From Pseudonocardia sp. CNS-139 (lineage in GTDB: Bacteria; Actinomycetota; Actinomycetes; Mycobacteriales; Pseudonocardiaceae): DNA of 61,959 nucleotides. The DNA lies in the NCBI GenBank assembly GCA_001942415.1, contig MKJX01000182.1, positions 1-61,959 of the forward strand, in the 5' to 3' direction. Under the pieces are notes generated by a model. It was given only the letters and a program-made list of their open reading frames with translations. It had not been told where the DNA came from and did no database searches. Each line of letters opens with the position of its first letter. The stretch's first letter is position 1. Shown here one piece after another: positions 39,901 through 53,401 of this stretch. Both the position numbers and the translations under genes were made by a program.

Positions 39901-40490
39901 CGGCCGTCGCCGAGGGCGACTCGCTGCTCGTGCTGACCGAGCCGCGCGCGGACGCCCCGGAGCGGCACCGCTTCACGTTCCCGCGCCAGCGCCGCGACCG
40001 GCACCTGTGCCTGGCCGACTTCTGGCGCCCGCGCGACCTCGCCGTCGAGCACCGCGAGATCGACGTGCTGCCGCTGCACCTCGTCACGATGGGGCAGCCG
40101 ATCGCCGACTACGCCGCCGAGCTGTTCGCGAAGGACGCCTACCGGGACTACCTGGAGGTGCACGGCCTGGGCGTGCAGCTCACCGAGGCACTGGCCGAGT
40201 ACTGGCACCGGCGCGTCCGCGAGGAGCTGGTGTTCGCCGGCGGCACCCCGGTGTCCGGCGAGGACCCGGCCGACGTCGAGGAGTTCTTCCGGCTCGGCTA
40301 CCGCGGCGCCCGCTACTCGCTCGGCTACGGCGCCTGCCCCAACCTCGAGGACCGCACGAAGATCGTCGACCTGCTGCAGCCCGGCCGCATCGGCGTGGAG
40401 CTGTCCGAGGAGCTGCAGCTGCACCCCGAGCAGTCCACCGACGCGATGGTGGCGCACCACCCGGAGGCCAAGTATTTCAACGCAGGCTGA
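36921..40490 (+). CDS. metH: Methionine synthase, cobalamin-dependent (two frameshifts)
   Basis: About 1190 residues. It transfers a methyl group from methyltetrahydrofolate to homocysteine through B12. Four modules are in order: homocysteine-binding barrel (GAMGTMLQAADL, zinc cysteines in GGCCGTTPEHI), pterin-binding barrel (VGERTNANGSKKF, NSVNYEDG), B12-binding domain with DVHDIGKNLVDIIL, and the C-terminal reactivation domain (RDRHLCLADFWRP, RYSLGYGACPNLEDR). Frame breaks lie near 37200 (GIATG/RIREL) and 39335 (NSRG/ARYPVLLGG). Corresponds to Rv2124c and keeps its position next to PAC2 and the his genes. Confidence 0.95.
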
Positions 40491-41171
40491 GCGTTCCCCG
40501 GCCGCCGTCCTGTGGGACATGGACGCACCCTCGTCGACTCGGAGAAGGTCTGGACCGTCTCGCTCGCCGACACCGCGCGCCGGCTCGGCGGCGAGATGAG
40601 CACCGCCGCCCGCGAGGACATGGTCGGCTCCAACATGGCCCGGTCGATGGTGATCCTCTTCGACGACCTGGGCCTGGACCGCGACCCCGCGCACATGGCG
40701 CAGGCCGCGGAGTACCTGATCGCCCGCACCGGGGAGCTGTTCGCCGCCGGGCTGGAGTGGCGCCCCGGCGCCCTCGACGCGCTCCGGATGGTGCGCGCCG
40801 CCGGCTGGCCCACCGCGCTCGTCACCAACACCGGGCGCGGCCTCACCGAGCTCGCCCTGGAGGGCATCGGCCGCGAGCACTTCACCGTCACCGTCTGCGG
40901 CGACGAGGTGCCGCACGGCAAGCCGGCCCCGGACCCGTACCTGCGGGCCGCCGAGCTGCTCGGCGTCGCCGCGGACGCGTGCCTCGCGGTCGAGGACTCG
41001 CCCACCGGGTCGCTCGCCGCCGAACGGGCCGGGGCGTCCGTGCTGGTCGTGCCGTGCGACGTGCCGGTGCCCACGGGACCGCGGCGGGTGCACCGCGCGT
41101 CGCTGGTCGGCCTCACCGCCGACGACATCCGACATAGCTACGCGCAGGCGCGGGACGAACGCGTGGCGTGA
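40474..41171 (+). CDS. HAD family hydrolase, phosphatase-like (frameshifted; start uncertain)
   Basis: About 230 residues of the HAD-IA subfamily. The nucleophile motif VLWDMDGTLVDSEK is seen after restoring one missing G near 40524; TALVTNTG (motif II), GKPAPDPYL (lysine) and AVEDSPTGS (motif IV) follow. Such proteins dephosphorylate sugar or nucleotide phosphates. No standard start codon lies just upstream in frame; translation may begin within the end of metH (for example at ATT 40474). Directly downstream of metH on the same strand, so probably co-transcribed. Confidence 0.8.
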
Positions 41172-41337
41172 CCATTCACCCTGACGAGGGGCCCGTTCGT
41201 CCCGCCGTCGTGCGGTAGCGCAGAGTGGTGCCCGCACCACCTGGCGCACGGCGCCCACCGGGTGCAGCACGACACACCTGGCTTGGCGCGCCGCGTCGAG
41301 TGACGTATGACGATGGACACGAGAGGAGAGGGGCGGG

Positions 41338-41601
41338 GTGAAGACCTTCGACGGGCTGTTCGCCGAGCTCACCGACCGGGCCGTCACGCGACCGACCGGG
41401 TCGGGCACGGTCGCCGCGCTCGACGCAGGCGTCCACGCTCAGGGCAAGAAGCTGCTCGAGGAGGCCGGCGAGGTCTGGCTGGCCGCCGAGCACGAGAGCG
41501 ACGACGCACTGGCCGAGGAGATCTCGCAGCTGCTCTACCGCATCCAGGTCCTCATGATCGGCCGCAAGATCACGCTCGAGGACGTCTACCGCTACCTGTA
41601 G
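41338..41601 (+). CDS. hisE: Phosphoribosyl-ATP diphosphatase
   Basis: An 87-residue MazG-like all-alpha pyrophosphatase for the second step of histidine synthesis, hydrolysing phosphoribosyl-ATP to phosphoribosyl-AMP. The metal-binding [14 protein letters not shown] and [13 protein letters not shown] segments carry the conserved E-E/E-D residues. Length and sequence are typical. Start GTG at 41338 follows GAGAGGAGAGGGG. hisG follows 54 bases downstream, the usual actinobacterial hisE-hisG pair (Rv2122c-Rv2121c). The 166 bases upstream show no clear attenuator. Confidence 0.95.
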   Translation: MKTFDGLFAELTDRAVTRPTGSGTVAALDAGVHAQGKKLLEEAGEVWLAAEHESDDALAEEISQLLYRIQVLMIGRKITLEDVYRYL

Positions 41602-41655
41602 CCGACGGCCCCGCACCACCAGAACGTCAGCAAGGCACTATCGAGGAGAGCCCCC

Positions 41656-42550
41656 ATGCTCCGCGTCGCACTCCCCAACAAGGGGACGCTGGCCGAGCCC
41701 GCCGCAACGATGATGCGGGAGGCGGGCTACCGGCAGCGATCCGACTCCCGCGACCTCAGCATGCTCGACGACGAGAACGAGATCGAGTTCTTCTACCTGC
41801 GGCCCAAGGACATCGCCACCTACGTCGGCTCCGGTGACCTGCACCTGGGCATCACCGGCGCGACTGATGGACGAGTCCGGCAGCCAGGTCAAGCGGGTCA
41901 TCGAGCTGGGCTTCGGGGCCTCGAAGTTCTGCTTCGCCGCCCCCGAGATCACCGAGACCGGCGAGCGCTGGACTCTCGCGCACCTCGAGGGCCGCAAGGT
42001 CGCCACGTCCTACCCGCGGCTCGTCCGCGCGCACCTCGCCCGCAACCGGGTGCGCGCCGACATCATCAAGCTCGACGGTGCCGTCGAGATCTCGGTGCAG
42101 CTCGGCCTCGCCGACGCCATCGCCGACGTCGTGTCGTCCGGGCGCACGCTGCGCCAGCACGGGCTCGTCCCGTTCGGCGACCCGATCGCCGTCTCGCAGG
42201 CCACCCTGATCGAGCGCGAGCCGCGGCCGGACCGCGAGGAGACCGTCGAGATCAAGGCCGCCAAGCAGGTCTTCACCGCCCGCCTGCAGGGCGTCGTCTA
42301 CGCCCGGCAGTACCTGATGCTCGACTACGACTGCCCGGGCGACCGGCTGGACGCGGCCGTGGCGATCACCCCCGGCATGCAGTCCCCGACCGTGTCGCCG
42401 CTGTCGAAGGACGGCTGGTTCGCCGTGCGGTCGATGGTGAAGCGCGTCAAGGCCAACAAGGCGATGGACGACCTCGCCGCGCTCGGCGCCCGCGCGATCG
42501 TCAGTTCCGAGCTGCGCTCGTGCCGCGCCGTCGACGGCAACCAGGTGTGA
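41656..42550 (+). CDS. hisG: ATP phosphoribosyltransferase (frameshifted)
   Basis: Catalyses the first, feedback-regulated step of histidine synthesis, joining ATP and PRPP. It is the long, HisZ-independent form of about 298 residues. [13 protein letters not shown] opens the catalytic domain, and DLHLGITG leads to the phosphate loop. The C-terminal regulatory domain that binds histidine contains [21 protein letters not shown] and WFAVRSMV. The frame shifts at about 41862, where two nearby C residues seem to be missing (ITGRDLMDES expected). ATG at 41656 follows a GGAGAG ribosome site. Confidence 0.94.
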
Positions 42551-42622
42551 GCTGCGTCGCCCTCTGTTCATGATCCGGTACGTCCCGGAGTGTCGGTGCC
42601 GTCGCCTACGCTGCGGAGCGTG

Positions 42623-44519
<1,897 letters not shown>

Positions 44520-44680
44520 ATCCGTCCGGCGCAAGGTCAGCGCGACATCCGTCACGGAACAGGACGGGGTCGTGTCGTCAAGGTGCCGTCCGGTTGAGTG
44601 GTGGATCACCGGTTCGCCGCAGGGCTAAATGCCCTCGTTCGCAGGTACCGTATGGAAACGGAACACGGAGGGAGGATGCC

Positions 44681-46495
44681 GTGAACCCCTACGACGGTCC
44701 CGGCAGGCGTGAACCAGGTGACCGGGGTGAGCTGAGCCCGGCAGAGGCCGCCGCCCAGATCCGCTTCCTCGAGGAAGAGGTCGCGCTGCTCCGCCGGAAG
44801 CTCACCGAGTCCCCCCGGCACGTGCGGGTTCTCGAGCAGCGGCTCGCGGAGTCGGCCAGCCGGCTGGCTCAGCTGTCCGCGCGCAACGAGAAGCTCACCG
44901 AGACGCTCAAGGAGGCCCGCGGACAGCTCGTGGCCCTCCGCGAGGAGGTCGACCGGCTGGCGCAGCCACCGAGCGGCTACGGCGTGTTCCTGGCCCGCTT
45001 CCCGGACGAGACGGTCGACGTCTTCACCTCCGGGCGGCGGATGCGGGTGGCGGTGTCGCCCGCGGTCGAGACGGAGACCCTGCGCAGCGGGCAGACCGTG
45101 CGGCTCAACGAGGCGCTCACCGTCGTCGAGGCGGGCGAGTTCGAGCGCATCGGCGAGGTGTGCGCGCTGCGCGAGGTGCTCTCCGAGCCCACCGAGGACG
45201 GTCTCGCCGGCCGCGCCCTGGTCGTCGGGCACGCCGACGAGGAGCGCGTCGTGTGGCTGGCCGCTCCGCTGGTCGCCGGGTCGGACAACCCCGACGCCGT
45301 CCCCCTCAAGCCGGGCGACTCGCTGCTGGTCGACACCAAGGCCGGCTACGCCTACGAGCGGGTGCCCAAGGCCGAGGTCGAGGACCTCGTGCTGGAGGAG
45401 GTGCCGGACGTCGAGTACGAGGACATCGGCGGCCTGTTCCGGCAGATCGAGCAGATCCGCGACGCCGTGGAGCTGCCGTTCCTGCACGCCGAGCTGTTCC
45501 GGGAGTACGAGCTGCGCCCGCCGAAGGGCGTGCTGCTCTACGGCCCGCCCGGCTGCGGCAAGACGCTCATCGCCAAGGCCGTGGCCAACTCGCTGGCCAA
45601 GAAGGTCGCGGCCGTCCGCGGCGACGACCCCAACGAGGGCCGGGCGTTCTTCCTGAACATCAAGGGCCCCGAGCTGCTCAACAAGTTCGTCGGCGAGACC
45701 GAGCGGCACATCCGGCTGATCTTCCAGCGGGCCCGGGAGAAGGCCTCGGCCGGCACCCCGGTGATCGTGTTCTTCGACGAGATGGACTCGATCTTCCGCA
45801 CCCGCGGCTCGGGCGTGTCCTCCGACGTCGAGACCACGATCGTGCCGCAGCTCCTCGCGGAGATCGACGGCGTCGAGGGCCTGGAGAACGTCATCGTCAT
45901 CGGCGCCTCCAACCGCGAGGACATGATCGACCCCGCGATCCTGCGGCCCGGCCGGCTGGACGTGAAGATCAAGATCGAGCGGCCGGACGCCGAGGCGGCG
46001 CAGGACATCTTCTCGAAGTACATCACCGACACGCTCCCGATCCACACCGACGACCTCGCCGAGTTCGGCGGCAACCGCAAGGCGTGCATCGACGCGATGA
46101 TCCAGCGGGTCGTCGAGCGGATGTACGACGAGACCGAGGAGAACCGGTTCCTGGAGGTCACCTACGCCAACGGTGACAAGGAGACCCTGTACTTCAAGGA
46201 CTTCAACTCCGGGGCCATGATCCAGAACATCGTCGACCGGTCGAAGAAGTCGGCGATCAAGTCGGTGCTGGAGACCGGCCAGCCCGGGCTGCGCGTGCAG
46301 CACCTGCTGGACGCCATCGTCGACGAGTTCGCCGAGAACGAGGATCTCCCCAACACGACCAACCCGGACGACTGGGCGCGCATCTCCGGCAAGAAGGGGG
46401 AGCGGATCGTCTACATCCGCACCCTCGTCACCGGCAAGAACGCCGAGACGGGCCGGGCGATCGACACCGCGTCGAACACGGGCCAGTACCTGTAA
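44681..46495 (+). CDS. mpa: Proteasome-associated ATPase (Mpa/ARC)
   Basis: The 604-residue AAA ATPase that recognises pupylated proteins, unfolds them and feeds them to the 20S core. An N-terminal coiled coil (about residues 20-90) binds Pup. Two OB folds follow, then the AAA domain with Walker A GPPGCGKT and Walker [13 protein letters not shown] and a second-region RPGRLD. The C-terminus ends GQYL, the motif that docks into the proteasome alpha ring. Intact. GTG at 44681 follows GGAGGGAGGA. It is closed by a strong terminator and is separated from dop by accessory genes. Confidence 0.97.
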   Translation: MNPYDGPGRREPGDRGELSPAEAAAQIRFLEEEVALLRRKLTESPRHVRVLEQRLAESASRLAQLSARNEKLTETLKEARGQLVALREEVDRLAQPPSGYGVFLARFPDETVDVFTSGRRMRVAVSPAVETETLRSGQTVRLNEALTVVEAGEFERIGEVCALREVLSEPTEDGLAGRALVVGHADEERVVWLAAPLVAGSDNPDAVPLKPGDSLLVDTKAGYAYERVPKAEVEDLVLEEVPDVEYEDIGGLFRQIEQIRDAVELPFLHAELFREYELRPPKGVLLYGPPGCGKTLIAKAVANSLAKKVAAVRGDDPNEGRAFFLNIKGPELLNKFVGETERHIRLIFQRAREKASAGTPVIVFFDEMDSIFRTRGSGVSSDVETTIVPQLLAEIDGVEGLENVIVIGASNREDMIDPAILRPGRLDVKIKIERPDAEAAQDIFSKYITDTLPIHTDDLAEFGGNRKACIDAMIQRVVERMYDETEENRFLEVTYANGDKETLYFKDFNSGAMIQNIVDRSKKSAIKSVLETGQPGLRVQHLLDAIVDEFAENEDLPNTTNPDDWARISGKKGERIVYIRTLVTGKNAETGRAIDTASNTGQYL

Positions 46496-46509
46496 GGACG
46501 GGTTCTCCG

Positions 46510-46542
46510 GGCGGCCCGGCTCCCTGTGGGGGCCGGGCCGCC
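46510..46542 (+). terminator. Strong hairpin terminator after mpa
   Basis: GGCGGCCCGGC (46510-46520) pairs perfectly with GCCGGGCCGCC (46532-46542). Four more inner pairs, one of them G-T, extend the stem to about 15 pairs around a 3-base loop. It lies 14 bases after the mpa stop. Confidence 0.85.
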
Positions 46543-46596
46543 GGCCGTTCCGGGGTATACGCGGTCGGCGACGGCCGCACCTGCCGGCGGCCGGAG

Positions 46597-46624
46597 TTGT
46601 CCACCTCGCGCACGGTTGTCCACA
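46597..46624 (+). other. Two DnaA-box-like sequences
   Basis: TTGTCCACC (46597-46605) and TTGTCCACA (46616-46624) are direct copies 19 bases apart. TTGTCCACA is the preferred DnaA box in high-GC actinobacteria. They lie in the 244-base non-coding stretch after the mpa terminator, which shows no other clear feature apart from GC-rich runs. Confidence 0.45.
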
Positions 46625-46786
46625 GGTTTCGCCGACCACCCCGCGCGCGGCCCCGGCGCCGATAGGCTGGATCCGGGGTCGCCCCCCAAGGGAGGGCGGG
46701 GGCCGCGCTGGGGCCGCGCTGGAGCCGGGCTGACGTGTCCGATCCGTTCACGACGCGGGCCGGCGACCGGCCCTAACCTCCCCGCC

Positions 46787-47188
46787 ATGACGATCGACGC
46801 ACGGCTGGACGCGGTGGGCATCGTGGTGGCCGACATGGGCAAGGCGCTGGCCTTCTACCGGGCGCTCGGCCTGCCGGTGCCCGCGGACGCGGACGGGCAG
46901 CCGCACGTGGAGGTGCCCCTCGCGGGCGGGATGCGGCTCCTGCTCGACACCGAGGAGGTCGTCCGCTCCTTCCACCCGGGCTGGCGGCCGACCCCGGGCG
47001 CCGGGCGCATCGGGCTGGCCATGGCCCTGCCGGACGCCGCCGCGGTGGACGCCGCCTACGCCGAGCTGACCACGGCCGGGCACCACGGCGAGCTGGCGCC
47101 CTTCGACGCGGTGTGGGGGCAGCGCTACGCGGTGGTGAACGACCCGGACGGCAACGGCGTGGACCTGTTCGCCCCGCTCGCGAGCTGA
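46787..47188 (+). CDS. VOC family protein (glyoxalase/bleomycin-resistance fold)
   Basis: A 133-residue single-domain vicinal-oxygen-chelate protein. The two beta-alpha-beta repeats start at DAVGIVVADMGKALAFYRAL and end with VNDPDGNGVDLF, where DPDGN is the family's usual closing turn. Metal ligands are not obvious beyond a C-terminal acidic residue, so dioxygenase, lyase or binding functions are all possible. Intact. It overlaps the convergent AraC-type gene by 64 bases. Confidence 0.87.
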   Translation: MTIDARLDAVGIVVADMGKALAFYRALGLPVPADADGQPHVEVPLAGGMRLLLDTEEVVRSFHPGWRPTPGAGRIGLAMALPDAAAVDAAYAELTTAGHHGELAPFDAVWGQRYAVVNDPDGNGVDLFAPLAS

Positions 47189-47862
47189 GCGGGAGCCACC
47201 CCGGCCAGCGCCCGCACCTCGCGGGACAGGTGCGGCTGGTCGGCGTAGCCGGCGCGGGCCGCGACCTCGGCGATGGGCACGCCGTCGTGGAGCAGGAGGG
47301 CGGCGCGGCGGAAGCGCAGCACCCGGCGCAGCACCGCAGGGCCGTAGCCGAACGCGGCGAGCGAGCGCCGGTGCAGGGAGCGGGCGCTCCAGCCCAGCCC
47401 GGCGGCCGTCTCCGCGACGGACGCGCCGGCGCCGAGCCGCGCCGCGGCGGCCCGCATCCCGGGCTCGGCCGGGGCGCCGGGGAGTGCCGCGGCGACGGCG
47501 TCGAGCACCGCCACCGGGTCGGCCTCCTGCTCCAGCCGCGCCGTCGCCCGCCGGGCGACGCCGGGCAGCAGGTCGGCGAGCGGGACACGCTGGTCCACCA
47601 GCGCCGCGGCCGGCACGGCGAGCAGCGCGGGCAGCCGTCCGGGCGCGAAGCGCAGCCCGGCGCTGGGCGCCCCGGGCGCGCGGTGGGCGGGGTGCGGCCC
47701 GGTGTCCGGCCCGGCGACGAGCAGCTCGGACCCGGTCCAGACGAGGTCCATGCAGCCGTCCGGGAGCACGTCGAGGGACACGGCCACGGTGACGTCCGCC
47801 CGCCACACGGCCTCCACCTCCCCCCGCAAACGGTCAGGGGGACGGGACTCCCGGTAGCCCAC
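47125..47862 (-). CDS. AraC family helix-turn-helix regulator
   Basis: A 245-residue regulator. The N-terminal part carries the DUF6597-like motif (VLPDGCMDLVWTGSELLVAGPDT) found in many actinobacterial AraC proteins. The C-terminal third is a double helix-turn-helix (SVAETAAGLGWSARSLHRR, then PIAEVAARAGYADQPHLSR). GTG at 47862 is preferred, as relatives start with the GYRE segment; an upstream ATG at 47904 would lie inside a terminator hairpin. It converges on the VOC gene, which may be an unrelated neighbour. Confidence 0.85.
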   Translation of the reverse strand: MGYRESRPPDRLRGEVEAVWRADVTVAVSLDVLPDGCMDLVWTGSELLVAGPDTGPHPAHRAPGAPSAGLRFAPGRLPALLAVPAAALVDQRVPLADLLPGVARRATARLEQEADPVAVLDAVAAALPGAPAEPGMRAAAARLGAGASVAETAAGLGWSARSLHRRSLAAFGYGPAVLRRVLRFRRAALLLHDGVPIAEVAARAGYADQPHLSREVRALAGVAPAQLASGANRSTPLPSGSFTTA

Positions 47863-47890
47863 GCCGCCACGGTAGACCCCAGGCACGACA

Positions 47891-47920
47891 GGGGCCCCGC
47901 ACATGCGTGTGCGGGGCCCC
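47891..47920 (-). terminator. Hairpin terminator after the YceI gene
   Basis: GGGGCCCCGCACA (47891-47903) and TGTGCGGGGCCCC (47908-47920) form a perfect 13-pair stem with a 4-base loop, 28 bases beyond the YceI stop on the minus strand. Confidence 0.82.
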
Positions 47921-47948
47921 GGGCTGTGCGCGAGGTTCGGGGTTGGGG

Positions 47949-48511
47949 TCAGCCCTTGCGGAGGACGGCCTCGATCTCCAGGACGATCTCGACCTTGTCG
48001 CTCACCACGACGCCGCCGCCGTCCAGCGGCATCTTGATGTCGACGCCGAAGTCGTTGCGGTCGATGCTCGTCGAGGCGGAGAAGCCGGCGCGGTAGCCGC
48101 CGTAGGCGTCCGGGCCGAACCCGTTGAGCTCCAGGCTCAGCGGAACGGTCCTCGTGACACCCTTGATCGTCAGATCGCCGTCGAGGACGATCTCGTCACC
48201 GTCGACGCGCACCGCGGTCGAGGTGAACGACCACTGGGGGTGGTTCTCCACGTCGAAGAAGTCGGCGGACCGGATGTGGCCGTCGCGCTGGTCGTTGCCG
48301 GTGCTGATGGACTCGGCCTCGATCGTGGCGCGGACCGCGGAGTCGTACAGGTTCTCGCCCGTGACGATCTCTCCGGCGAACGTGCCGAACCGGCCGCGCA
48401 CCTTGCTGACCATCATGTGCCGGACGCTGAAGGAGACGTCGGAGTGCACCGGGTCGATGTCCCACGTTCGGCGACGTAGCCGGGGATCTGGGTGGTCTCT
48501 GCCGTGGTCAA
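47949..48511 (-). CDS. YceI family protein (frameshifted)
   Basis: About 187 residues of the YceI lipocalin-like fold, which binds polyisoprenoid-type lipids in known members. Motifs: DVSFSVRHMMVSKVRGRFGTF, AESISTGNDQRDGHIRSADFF and LTIKGVTRTVPLSLE (each shown in part). A single base is missing near 48464, between VAER and WDIDPVHSD. I place the start at TTG 48511 (L-T-T-A-E-T-T-Q-I-P) because GGAGG lies eight bases upstream; no signal peptide is visible. It is divergent from a MarR gene with palindromic sites between, so that regulator probably controls it. Confidence 0.85.
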
Positions 48512-48530
48512 GGGGAACCTCCGCGAAAAT

Positions 48531-48582
48531 TTGAACGCTCAGCTTTTGAGCGGGACACTACCGAAATGCGCATGAGCGCTCA
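48531..48582. promoter_or_regulatory. Operator-like palindromes between the YceI and marR genes
   Basis: A repeated TGAGCG/CGCTCA element appears here: TTGAACGCTCA (48531-48541) facing TTGAGCG (48546-48552), and a perfect palindrome TGAGCGCTCA (48573-48582). They fill the 88-base divergent gap, which is noticeably AT-richer than its surroundings, and fit MarR-type autoregulation plus control of the YceI gene. Confidence 0.6.
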
Positions 48583-48599
48583 ACTATTCCGGAGGTGTG

Positions 48600-49114
48600 G
48601 TGTCGGACACTGAGCCGCGTTGGCTCGACCCCGAGGAGCGGCAGGTCTGGCGGAGCTTCCTGACCGCCACCAGGCTGTTCTTCGACCAGGTCGAACGGCA
48701 GCTCCAGCAGGACGCGGGGCTGCCGCACGCGTACTACGAGATCCTCGTCCGCCTCTCCGAGCACCCGAGCGGACGCTGCGCATGAGCCAGCTCGCGTCCA
48801 CGTCGCTGTCCTCGCGCAGCCGCATCTCGCACGCCGTGGCCCGGCTGGAGGAGGCCGGATGGGTGCGCCGGCGTCCGTGCGAGGACGACCGGCGCGGCGC
48901 GCTCGCCCAGCTCACCGACGAGGGCCTGGCGTACCTGCGCGCGGCGGCGCCTGCGCACGTCGAGACCGTGCGCACGTACCTGTTCGACCCGCTCACGCGC
49001 GAGCAGCAGGCCGCGCTGCGCGACGTCACGGACACGCTCGTGGCCAACATGGCCGACGGTCCGGTGTGGCCGGCCGCCGACGACCCGACCGCCGACGCGG
49101 GCGGGCGGAGGTAA
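48600..49114 (+). CDS. MarR family transcriptional regulator (frameshifted)
   Basis: About 171 residues with the MarR fold: LPHAYYEILVRLSEHP, then RMSQLASTSLSSRSRISHAV as recognition helix and VRRRPCEDDRRGALAQLTDEG as wing. One base is missing near 48763 (EHP/ERTLRMSQ). GTG at 48600 (V-S-D-T-E) or the GTG one codon earlier; GGAGG lies immediately upstream. It is divergent from YceI with shared palindromes. In related actinobacteria MarR-YceI pairs are common; the ligand is unknown. Confidence 0.87.
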
Positions 49115-49178
49115 CGCCCCGCGCCATCCGGATGCCACCTCGGCGCTACCGGCCGGACGCCCCGGCCGGGTCGGATGA

Positions 49179-52317
<3,139 letters not shown>

Positions 52318-52455
52318 CCGGCCATCATGCGCCCAGCTCTCCGATGCCGGATCAGTGCGCTCATTGCGGAGAGTTTCCCCGAACTGGCCCCAAACGATCT
52401 TGAGCCTGGCTAGCGTCGTGGCTCACGGTCGCCTGGTGGCGAGAACGGGGGGACG

Positions 52456-52961
52456 ATGCGACTGGTGCTGCGGGCTGCGGGAATTGCGGCGGCGTGTGTG
52501 ATGCTCATGACGACATCGGGCGGGGGAGCGTCGGCGAGCCTTCCGGGCCACTTCTGCGTCAACAAGTCCATGCAGACGGTAGCGAAGAACTACTACCGTG
52601 GCCCGCTGGTGGTCCCGCTCCGTTGTGGGGGCAGACGTGGGGCTTCAACCACGTGGTGTTCCGCGGTCGGTGGAACCAGGCGTACGACGCCCAGATCGCT
52701 CTCGCGATCGCACGCGGCACGGAGAGCCGTGACCGGACGGTGTACGCCACGTTCGACGAGAACTGCAATGAGCTGTTCCGTGTGCTCGTAAATCCTCGTG
52801 CATACCGTGGTGACCAGTTCTCGCCGCAGGGAGTAATCACGGCCTACCCCATCACTCCCGCGATGGTCGGGATCGGCCACGAGTGGCGTACGGAGTCGGC
52901 CGGGCGCCAATGCCCGATCGTGGAACCGGTCAATGCCCCGGGGTATGATCAGCGATCATGA
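52456..52961 (+). CDS. Small secreted protein, candidate RNase-type toxin (frameshifted)
   Basis: About 168 residues. An N-terminal signal peptide (residues 1-28, ending ASAS) is followed by a compact domain with four cysteines (C34, C57 and two near the C-terminus), as expected for an exported, disulfide-bonded protein. The core WGFNHVVFRGRWN, then a T-V-Y-A-T strand, and the ending GVITAYPI recall bacterial EndoU/BECR-type RNase toxins, which have a conserved histidine near the front and end ITAYP. This is resemblance only. One indel lies near 52628. Base composition is lower in GC than the neighbours. The stop overlaps the next gene (ATGA). Confidence 0.6.
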
Positions 52962-53273
52962 GCTGGACATTCGAGGAGCTTCCGCGAGGCCGCCCAGAAG
53001 CCGATCGGCGATCCAGGTCCGACCCGTCCGGTGATCACCGTGCACAGCGTCCAGGACGACGGCGTGGACCTGGTCGTCGTCCTCGACGCCGGCCGGCCCG
53101 ACTCTCAGCTCCAGCGCTGGGAGCTGACGCTCCCGTCGGTCGAGAGCGACCTCGCGCCGATGCCGCTCGACGATGCCGCGCTGATCCTGCGCGCGAACCT
53201 CGAGGAATGGTGGGACACCCGCGACCAGTTCCCCGACGGGATGCCCGGGGTCGTGGAGCGCCGGATCGCGTGA
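52958..53273 (+). CDS. Small acidic protein, candidate immunity partner (frameshifted)
   Basis: About 105 residues, not recognised as a known family. It starts MSWTFEE, with a likely one-base indel near 52982 joining to FREAAQKPIGDPGPTRP. It is acidic and tryptophan-containing (VDLVVVLDAG, LQRWELTLP, LEEWWDTRDQ). The ATG overlaps the stop of the secreted candidate toxin (ATGA), which is the usual toxin-immunity spacing, and a terminator follows directly. Cytosolic; no signal or membrane segment. Confidence 0.6.
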
Positions 53274-53277
53274 CCCT

Positions 53278-53302
53278 CGGCTGCTCCGCGTCGGAGCAGC
53301 CG
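53278..53302 (+). terminator. Hairpin terminator after the candidate toxin-partner pair
   Basis: CGGCTGCTCCG and CGGAGCAGCCG form a perfect 11-pair stem with loop CGT, starting four bases after the stop codon. It isolates the pair from the dop operon. Confidence 0.82.
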
Positions 53303-53359
53303 CCGTCCCGCGGCCCTGATTCGTGGAACCGCTCACGGTCGTTCGCCGCTGACCCCGGT

Positions 53360-53371
53360 TAGGCTCGGTGC
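53360..53371 (+). promoter_or_regulatory. -10 element (TAGGCT) in front of the dop leader
   Basis: TAGGCT at 53360-53365 plus six bases precede ATG 53372, which opens a 9-codon frame overlapping the dop start. Confidence 0.55.
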
Positions 53372-53401
53372 ATGAGCGTGTACGTGGAGGTCGGTCGGTG
53401 A
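53372..53401 (+). CDS. Possible 9-codon leader peptide coupled to dop
   Basis: ATG 53372 encodes M-S-V-Y-V-E-V-G-R and ends in a TGA that overlaps the dop GTG (GTGA, 53398-53401). The leader carries the GGAGG ribosome site of dop. It would start leaderless from the TAGGCT promoter and couple translation into dop. Alternatively, a missing base here hides a single longer dop N-terminus; the density of indels in this sequence makes that a real possibility. Confidence 0.35.
   Translation: MSVYVEVGR

Noticed and set aside
37115..41408. Long minus-strand frames opposite metH (37115-39250 and 39285-41408)
   Set aside because: Arginine-rich antisense shadows of a well-conserved gene, with no start signals.
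46597..46624. Replication origin at the DnaA-box-like pair
   Set aside because: Only two boxes, no AT-rich unwinding region and no dnaA, dnaN or gyrB nearby.
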